DNA of 10,702 nucleotides from CAMFKD01 sp964436955 (GTDB lineage: Bacteria; Chlamydiota; Chlamydiia; Chlamydiales; JAJFMA01). Shown here one piece after another: positions 6,254-10,702 of this stretch; positions within the stretch are counted from its first letter, which is position 1, and each line of letters begins with the position of its first letter. A model generated the notes under the pieces. It searched no databases. It was not told the origin of the DNA and saw only the letters and a list, made by a program, of their open reading frames with translations. The position numbers were made by a program, and so were the translations under genes. The stretch spans positions 1 to 10,702 of the forward strand of contig CAYTFC010000092.1 of assembly GCA_964436955.1 (NCBI GenBank), read 5' to 3'.

Positions 6254-8211
6254 GATTTTTCCTTTTTCTAGCTCTACTTACTACAACGCTTTATGCGGAC
6301 ACTTCCTTGCCTACGGCATATCAAGGACGCATTCGTCCTATCGAAGCGAGTGCACGCCTATGGCTTCACGATCTTTATCATAAGCAGCAGCTGAAAAAGG
6401 AAGATTTAAGTCCTTTTCAAACGCATTCCCGCGCCGCGACTGATCTCTTTTGGAATCAAAACATCCCGATCGATGCACCGCTCTTTTGGATTCATCATGC
6501 GCAAACCAAAGAACTTCTCCATTTACCCACCAAAGAAGATCGGTTTTCCTATAGTGAATTAAAGGAAGCGTTTCCAAGCGCATATGGCTTGCTCGCTACA
6601 CATCAGTTTGTGGAAACATATCGTAATCCCACCAATCGCATGGGAACGACGCGCCTAGAGCTTTCCGCGCTTGCCCCAGGTCTATGGATAGCCCTGCAAG
6701 GCGATAATCTTGTTGTTTTGGAATCCCCTTGGCAGTCTCTCAAGCCTGGTCAAATCATAGCTACAAAGCTAACCGAACGATTGAGACAGCGCCACCAGCC
6801 CGATAAGGCGGCTGTGGATGAACTATTAGCTCTTTGGAACAATCTACAGAACTTTGAAAGGAAACAAGATAGCAACCTAGCAATCGCCGAAGCTGTACAA
6901 ACTTTGCGCCAGCAAGGAATGAAGCCTTTCGATATTGCCCAAACTCTGGAAAGGCAATGGCCCTTGCGTGTAAGGCTTTCTCAAGCGGCCTTGCAACCTA
7001 AAGTATTGCCTGGACGCCTGATTCCTGGCGAGTGGTACACGCTTAAAGCCCTAGCAATAGAAGTTTATGATCCCGTTTCAGACTCCTTAGTTCCCGTAGG
7101 CAATTTCACTGTTTATCCAGATGCGGTTTTTAATGAACTGCGTCAATCCAGCGACTCTAGCGAAACACTTGCTACATTGCAGCACGCCTATTCCCAAATT
7201 GAGGGAACTTACTTACGTGAAGGAGGAGGCAAAACCCTTTTCTATCCCACACACGCACAACTTGCTGCCGAAATGTGGTACTATCAGCTTCCCTTAACCA
7301 CCGTTGATCTGACCCTCTATTTTGCCGCTACCCTGCTATTTGGCTTGGCTATTTCGCTGCATAGCAGATCACTGCGCATTTCGGCCTGGGCAACCTTGGC
7401 TGTGGCCTGGATCTTACACACCACCATACTCATTCTGCGCTGTTATATTTTGGGCAGACCTCCCGTCACCAATATGTTTGAAACAGTTGTATATGTACCT
7501 TGGATCGCTGTGACCCTGTCTGTTCCGCTTTGTGCAAAACTGCGCTCCCTTTTTATCCCGTTTGCGGCATCCTTGCTTGCTGCGGCCCTTTTGGCCCTGC
7601 TGGAAGTCACGCAACTACATCATGGTCTCGATACTGTTCAACCCGTCTTAGATTCACAATATTGGCTAATCATCCATGTTCTGCTTGTGGTTGCCAGCTA
7701 CGGAGTATTTCTTTTATGTGGAGTTCTAGGGCATCTCTATCTTGCTATGAGTGCTTTCTCACCAAAAAGTACCTCCTTGCCTCAACTATCTCGCGGTATC
7801 TTGCACGCCATGTATATGGGAACCGCAATGCTCATCGCCGGAACCATCCTTGGCGGGGTGTGGGCCGCAGAAAGTTGGGGACGTTTTTGGGATTGGGATC
7901 CCAAAGAATCATGGGCCTTCATCTCCAGCTGCTGCTACCTTATCTGTATTCATGCCTACACATTTCGCTATATCGATAAGATCGGCCTCGCTGTTGGAGC
8001 GATCGTAGGTCTATGGGCAATCAGCTTCACGTGGTACGGAGTGAACTATATTTTGGGAACAGGTCTCCATAGCTACGGATTCGGTAGCGGAGGTGAAGGA
8101 TATTATTACAGCTTTTTATTGGCCGAGATGCTATTCATCATCTTCTGTTTATGGATGATGCGATTTAAACAATCGAAGAGCATCTCTATTGTATTGAAAA
8201 AAAAAGAGTGA
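6250..8211 (+). CDS. ccsA: Cytochrome c biogenesis protein CcsA/ResC (System II heme handling)
   Basis: A 653-residue membrane protein. The ATG at 6250 is preferred: it overlaps the ccsB stop by ATGA, has GAGAG 5 bases upstream and gives a signal peptide (MRFFLFLALLTTTLYA). An alternative start at 6166 would lie inside ccsB. Residues 16-345 form an outer domain starting YQGRIRPIEASARLWL, a type found on CcsA proteins of PVC bacteria and Bacteroidetes. From about 350 there are roughly nine membrane helices with the CcsA hallmarks: PPVTNMFE (404-411), His457, His476, the tryptophan-rich heme motif WGRFWDWDPKESW (543-555) and LHSYGF with His607. These histidines and the WWD motif bind heme in transit to the outer face. 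CcsA and CcsB are separate here, not fused. Its presence means the organism makes c-type cytochromes. Confidence 0.92.
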   Translation: MRFFLFLALLTTTLYADTSLPTAYQGRIRPIEASARLWLHDLYHKQQLKKEDLSPFQTHSRAATDLFWNQNIPIDAPLFWIHHAQTKELLHLPTKEDRFSYSELKEAFPSAYGLLATHQFVETYRNPTNRMGTTRLELSALAPGLWIALQGDNLVVLESPWQSLKPGQIIATKLTERLRQRHQPDKAAVDELLALWNNLQNFERKQDSNLAIAEAVQTLRQQGMKPFDIAQTLERQWPLRVRLSQAALQPKVLPGRLIPGEWYTLKALAIEVYDPVSDSLVPVGNFTVYPDAVFNELRQSSDSSETLATLQHAYSQIEGTYLREGGGKTLFYPTHAQLAAEMWYYQLPLTTVDLTLYFAATLLFGLAISLHSRSLRISAWATLAVAWILHTTILILRCYILGRPPVTNMFETVVYVPWIAVTLSVPLCAKLRSLFIPFAASLLAAALLALLEVTQLHHGLDTVQPVLDSQYWLIIHVLLVVASYGVFLLCGVLGHLYLAMSAFSPKSTSLPQLSRGILHAMYMGTAMLIAGTILGGVWAAESWGRFWDWDPKESWAFISSCCYLICIHAYTFRYIDKIGLAVGAIVGLWAISFTWYGVNYILGTGLHSYGFGSGGEGYYYSFLLAEMLFIIFCLWMMRFKQSKSISIVLKKKE

Positions 8212-8288
8212 TAAAATATGGAAGGATGTGGATAATTAAAGCCCAGAATTTGCTTTTTTTGGTTTAAACTCGCAAGCACCAGCTTTAC

Positions 8289-8292
8289 AGGA
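8289..8292 (+). promoter_or_regulatory. Ribosome binding site deciding the start of the acidic coiled-coil gene
   Basis: AGGA lies 6 bases before the ATG at 8299 but only 3 before the in-frame TTG at 8296. This favours ATG as the start. Confidence 0.5.
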
Positions 8293-8298
8293 TATTTG

Positions 8299-8829
8299 AT
8301 GAGACATGTTAAAAGTGAACGTCTTAAGAAACTAGAAGCCGAGCTCAACGATCTTGAGCAATGGCTTAAGCTCGGGCTTGTGCCAAAAAAAGACATTGAA
8401 AAGCATCGGGAAGAAATTACAAGCGTCCGCGGCAAGATTGAAGAAGAAAAAGACCGTCTTCAATTCTTAAAGGAAAGTGGAGAAATCGAAGAGTACGTTA
8501 CTCCTAAACGCGTTCCCACTCGCACTGCCTACACAGACATGCCGACCATCCCTGATGTCGATATGGCTGAAACAGGGGTAGGTCTCAGCGAAACAAACTT
8601 TGACCTCGAAAGTGAAAACGTCAGCACAGAAACGTCTATCATCAGTGATCGCGAAGATGATGATGATGAAACGACAACAACCGACGATAGCAGTGATGAT
8701 GATGATGACACAGAAACTCCATCCCGTGCCTCCGAAGACAGCGAGCTAGAGGACGACGAATCTTATTTCAGCGACCGCAATCGTTGGCGTCGTGGAGGGA
8801 TAGTAGACCCCGACGCTGATGAATGGTAA
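8299..8829 (+). CDS. Small coiled-coil protein with acidic low-complexity tail
   Basis: A 176-residue soluble protein with no signal peptide or membrane helix. Residues 1-65 are a charged helix with heptad-like leucines (LKKLEAELNDLEQWLKLG, then a second helix EEITSVRGKIEEEKDRLQFL), split by VPKK; this looks like an antiparallel helical hairpin. Residues 70-110 are a Thr/Pro/Ser linker, and 118-155 are a disordered stretch with runs of Asp (EDDDDE, SSDDDDD). The end is mixed and carries RNRWRRGG and DPDADEW. The last codons overlap the start of hemW by 11 bases. The N-terminal half resembles a conserved chlamydial hypothetical protein that I recall beside hemN/hemW genes, but this is not checked. 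Function is unknown; an adaptor or a metal or nucleic-acid-related role is only a guess. The ATG at 8299 is chosen by ribosome-site spacing. Confidence 0.8.
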   Translation: MRHVKSERLKKLEAELNDLEQWLKLGLVPKKDIEKHREEITSVRGKIEEEKDRLQFLKESGEIEEYVTPKRVPTRTAYTDMPTIPDVDMAETGVGLSETNFDLESENVSTETSIISDREDDDDETTTTDDSSDDDDDTETPSRASEDSELEDDESYFSDRNRWRRGGIVDPDADEW

Positions 8830-9946
8830 GCCGCCAGACTCAGTAAGCCTCTATTGGCACATCCCTTTTTGTACGCAAAAATGTGGCTACTGCCATTTCT
8901 ATGTGTTACCCAATAAAGAATCTCTCAAAGATGAGCTCCTGCAAGGCTTGCTGCTCGAATTTGAGAGTGTTTTTCCACGAATATCAGAATCTAATATCCC
9001 TTCCATCTATTTTGGTGGTGGCACTCCAGCGCTGTTTGGTCCAGAAAGGTTAGAGAAACTACTTCAATGGCAACGACGCTTAAAGCTTACTAGTGATTGC
9101 GAAATCACCCTTGAAGCGAATCCAGAAGAACTTACGGTGGAGCTGCTCGAAGCCTATCGGGCTATCGGCATTAATCGCCTAAGTATTGGAGTCCAATCTC
9201 TAAACGATAGCCTGTTAACCACGCTCACCAGACGGCATTCCGCTCAAAAAGCCATCGATATGGTTCAAGCAGCTAATCGCATCGGGTTTGATAACATCAC
9301 CATCGATCTCATGTACGATGTTCCTGGCCAAACACTGGATCAATGGAAAGACACCCTCTACTGCGCGGTAGAACTACCCATCACGCACTTATCGTTGTAC
9401 AATCTTACCATTGAACCGCACACGCAATTCTTTAAGAACCAAGCTCAACTTAAGCCACTCATTCCAGACGATACCATTTCGCAAGCGATGTACGAAGCCG
9501 CAGTCGAGACACTCAACGCCGCAGGACTTCATCAATACGAAGTTTCCGCCTTCGCAAAATCAGGTTTTCCCTCGAGGCACAACAGTGGTTACTGGACAGG
9601 ACGCGCCTTTCATGGCTTTGGACCTTCAGCGTTTAGTTATTGGAAAGGATGTCGCTTTCAAAACGTATCTAATCAAAAACGCTATGTCGAAGCGCTCAAC
9701 GCAAATCAATCTTCAGTCGATTTTGAAGAGACCTTGACCCCAGATGCTCAAGAGCGTGAGCTATTCGTCATCCGGCTTAGATTGGTTGAGGGCTTGGATT
9801 TGAATCACTTTTCAATCGATTCTAGTACACTTTCCTCTTTGCAAGAGCTAATAAAACATGGCTATTTGTTACGTGAGGGTGATGTTGTGAAGCTTACTCA
9901 TCGCGGACGCCTATGCTACGATAGCGTTGCCACCGAACTTGTTTGA
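8819..9946 (+). CDS. hemW: Radical SAM heme chaperone HemW (HemN-like)
   Basis: A 375-residue cytoplasmic protein. HIPFCTQKCGYCHFY carries the radical-SAM cluster cysteines C18, C22 and C25, followed by His-Phe as in HemW and not by the fourth Cys of true oxygen-independent coproporphyrinogen oxidase HemN. GGGTP (66-70), LEANPEE (98-104), RLSIGVQSLND (120-130), DLMYDVPGQT (163-172) and HNSGYWTGRAFHGFGPSA (254-271) are family motifs in the expected order, with the HemW C-terminal domain after 300. HemW binds heme and delivers it to membrane hemoproteins; many databases still call it coproporphyrinogen III oxidase. The only possible ATG, at 8819, lies inside the preceding gene. GGAGGGA (8794-8800) is 18 bases upstream, too far for normal use, so translation probably depends on coupling. 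Lying just after the ccs genes, it fits a heme-related neighbourhood. Confidence 0.93.
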   Translation: MNGKPPDSVSLYWHIPFCTQKCGYCHFYVLPNKESLKDELLQGLLLEFESVFPRISESNIPSIYFGGGTPALFGPERLEKLLQWQRRLKLTSDCEITLEANPEELTVELLEAYRAIGINRLSIGVQSLNDSLLTTLTRRHSAQKAIDMVQAANRIGFDNITIDLMYDVPGQTLDQWKDTLYCAVELPITHLSLYNLTIEPHTQFFKNQAQLKPLIPDDTISQAMYEAAVETLNAAGLHQYEVSAFAKSGFPSRHNSGYWTGRAFHGFGPSAFSYWKGCRFQNVSNQKRYVEALNANQSSVDFEETLTPDAQERELFVIRLRLVEGLDLNHFSIDSSTLSSLQELIKHGYLLREGDVVKLTHRGRLCYDSVATELV

Positions 9947-9975
9947 GTCCTGGGAAATAGCAGTAAGATGGTGTT

Positions 9976-10575
9976 ATGAAAAAGAAGTCGATAGTAGCGT
10001 TGATTGCGCGCCAACATGGGCTAAGTGGGCTAAAATCGCTTTTAGCTGAGCCCAACCTTGAAGTAATCGCAATCGTCACACATCGCCGTCTTCCCAAGAG
10101 TGAAGATGCGGACCGATCGGAGCGCAGTGATTTTGGCGCCTATCTCGCCGTAGCCAATGAGCACGGCATCCCATTAATCACCGTTGACAGCAAGGAAGAC
10201 CAGCTACAGCTAGAGAAGAAACTTCTACAGCTTCGATACGACTATTTGATTAGCATTAGCTGGCGACGTCTAATTCCTTTGTCCATGCTGCAACAAGCAA
10301 CGATTGGTTGTATCAATTTGCATCGGGGACGTCTTCCCGATTATCCCGGAGCAGAACCCATTAAACAGGCTCTTCAAAAAGGCGATAGGACGATCTCCAT
10401 CACAGCGCATGTGCTTGATGAACAGATCGATCATGGTCCAATTTTATGCACATACGAACATCCGGTTGCCTACCAGATGAATCGGCCATTGGACGACAAT
10501 ATCGAGCGCCTTAAACAGGAACTAACGCCGCATTTCGGACCACTATTACTAAAAGCTATTCAGCAAATGAGTTGA
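9976..10575 (+). CDS. Stand-alone formyltransferase-domain protein (Fmt/PurN superfamily)
   Basis: A 199-residue cytoplasmic protein. The N-terminal half starts with a beta strand (SIVALIARQHGLSGLKSLL) and continues with VIAIVTH, then YDYLISISWRRLIP. GCINLHRGRLPDYPGAEPIK (111-130) and QIDHGPIL (150-157) match the catalytic signatures of 10-formyltetrahydrofolate-dependent transferases, with the expected Asn114, His116 and Asp152. The length fits only the catalytic domain; methionyl-tRNA formyltransferase has an extra C-terminal tRNA-binding domain of about 100 residues that is missing. It could be a PurN-like or sugar-amine formyltransferase or a specialised Fmt relative; the substrate cannot be read from the sequence. 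It begins 29 bases after hemW on the same strand and may be co-transcribed. The ribosome site is weak. Confidence 0.86.
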   Translation: MKKKSIVALIARQHGLSGLKSLLAEPNLEVIAIVTHRRLPKSEDADRSERSDFGAYLAVANEHGIPLITVDSKEDQLQLEKKLLQLRYDYLISISWRRLIPLSMLQQATIGCINLHRGRLPDYPGAEPIKQALQKGDRTISITAHVLDEQIDHGPILCTYEHPVAYQMNRPLDDNIERLKQELTPHFGPLLLKAIQQMS

Positions 10576-10619
10576 ACAAAGAGGAAAGTGGGATTTTAGG
10601 ATTTTTACCACTATCAGAG

Positions 10620-10642
10620 CTGCCACTTCGGCGAAGTGGCAG
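10620..10642. repeat. Perfect hairpin with CTTCGGCGAAG core, copy 2
   Basis: TGCCACTTCG, a central G, and CGAAGTGGCA form a palindrome at 10621-10641, extended by a C-G pair at 10620/10642. It shares its core and stem plan with the hairpin at 3235-3253 but has A-T where the other has G-C at the fourth stem pair. It lies 44 bases after the formyltransferase stop and could end transcription or be a dispersed repeat. No clear T-run follows. Confidence 0.75.
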
Positions 10643-10656
10643 TAGTAATGTAAGCG

Positions 10657-10702
10657 TCAAATAGACCCATATTTTTTGCAAAGCGCCTGTTGAGCATAGT
10701 CC
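10657..10702 (-). CDS. Possible C-terminal end of a convergent gene (partial)
   Basis: Reading the minus strand from the window edge, one frame gives DYAQQALCKKYGSI and then a stop at 10657-10659. The composition is protein-like and the position, facing the formyltransferase gene across a hairpin, would suit a convergent gene. Only 14 codons are visible, so chance is a real alternative. Confidence 0.25.
   Translation of the reverse strand, partial: DYAQQALCKKYGSI

Noticed and set aside
7500..7979. 159-codon + strand frame inside ccsA
   Set aside because: It overlaps the membrane core of ccsA, which carries every family motif in the main frame; the alternative translation has no recognisable order.
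8238..8260. AAAGC...GCTTT followed by a T-run after ccsA as an intrinsic terminator
   Set aside because: The stem has only five pairs and a nine-base loop; too weak to call, although the T-run is suggestive.
8529..8711. Minus-strand serine-rich frame inside the acidic gene
   Set aside because: It is the complement of the Asp/Glu codon runs, with Ser/Val low complexity and no start signal; a shadow.

Overview
The window is a bacterial segment with two parts of different character. The left part (bases 1 to about 3300) is an accessory polymorphic-toxin locus: the 3' end of an RHS-repeat gene, small exported partner proteins, and the debris of at least one further tail/partner cassette. The right part (about 3357 to 10575) is a compact metabolic region: a lipoprotein and the two System II cytochrome c maturation proteins (CcsB/ResB and CcsA/ResC), a small coiled-coil acidic protein, the radical-SAM heme chaperone HemW, and a stand-alone formyltransferase domain. 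All convincing complete genes lie on the + strand. No tRNA, rRNA, CRISPR array or intact transposon was seen.

The overall look (RHS tail with an alpha/beta-hydrolase-like end, System II c-type cytochrome assembly, moderate GC) fits best with an environmental chlamydia of the Waddlia/Parachlamydia kind, or another member of the PVC group. This rests on recollection of family style, not on a search, and is held at moderate to low confidence.

Layout: bases 1-1391 hold the RHS core (open from the window edge) and a C-terminal domain with a nucleophile-elbow-like CHSGGA motif. An ATGA overlap leads to an exported 213-residue protein, the candidate immunity protein (immA). Next comes a scrambled 400-base stretch in which the first part of a third immunity-like gene (immX) is joined to the last third of a second hydrolase tail (tail B). 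That tail keeps its ATGA overlap with a second intact exported protein (immB, 210 residues). A 238-base spacer carries a perfect hairpin, a 17-base tandem repeat and a possible promoter.

From 3357 to 8211, three genes (lipoprotein, ccsB, ccsA) overlap each other by ATGA and look like one operon for attaching heme to apocytochromes outside the cytoplasmic membrane. From 8299 to 9946, the acidic coiled-coil gene overlaps hemW. The formyltransferase gene follows 29 bases after hemW. A second hairpin with the same core as the first lies in the downstream spacer, possibly before a convergent gene of which only a few codons would be visible.

The observations most worth pursuing are the RHS hydrolase-tail/exported-partner modules, with two intact partners and one chimeric fossil, and the synonymous-only divergence in the partners' conserved block.
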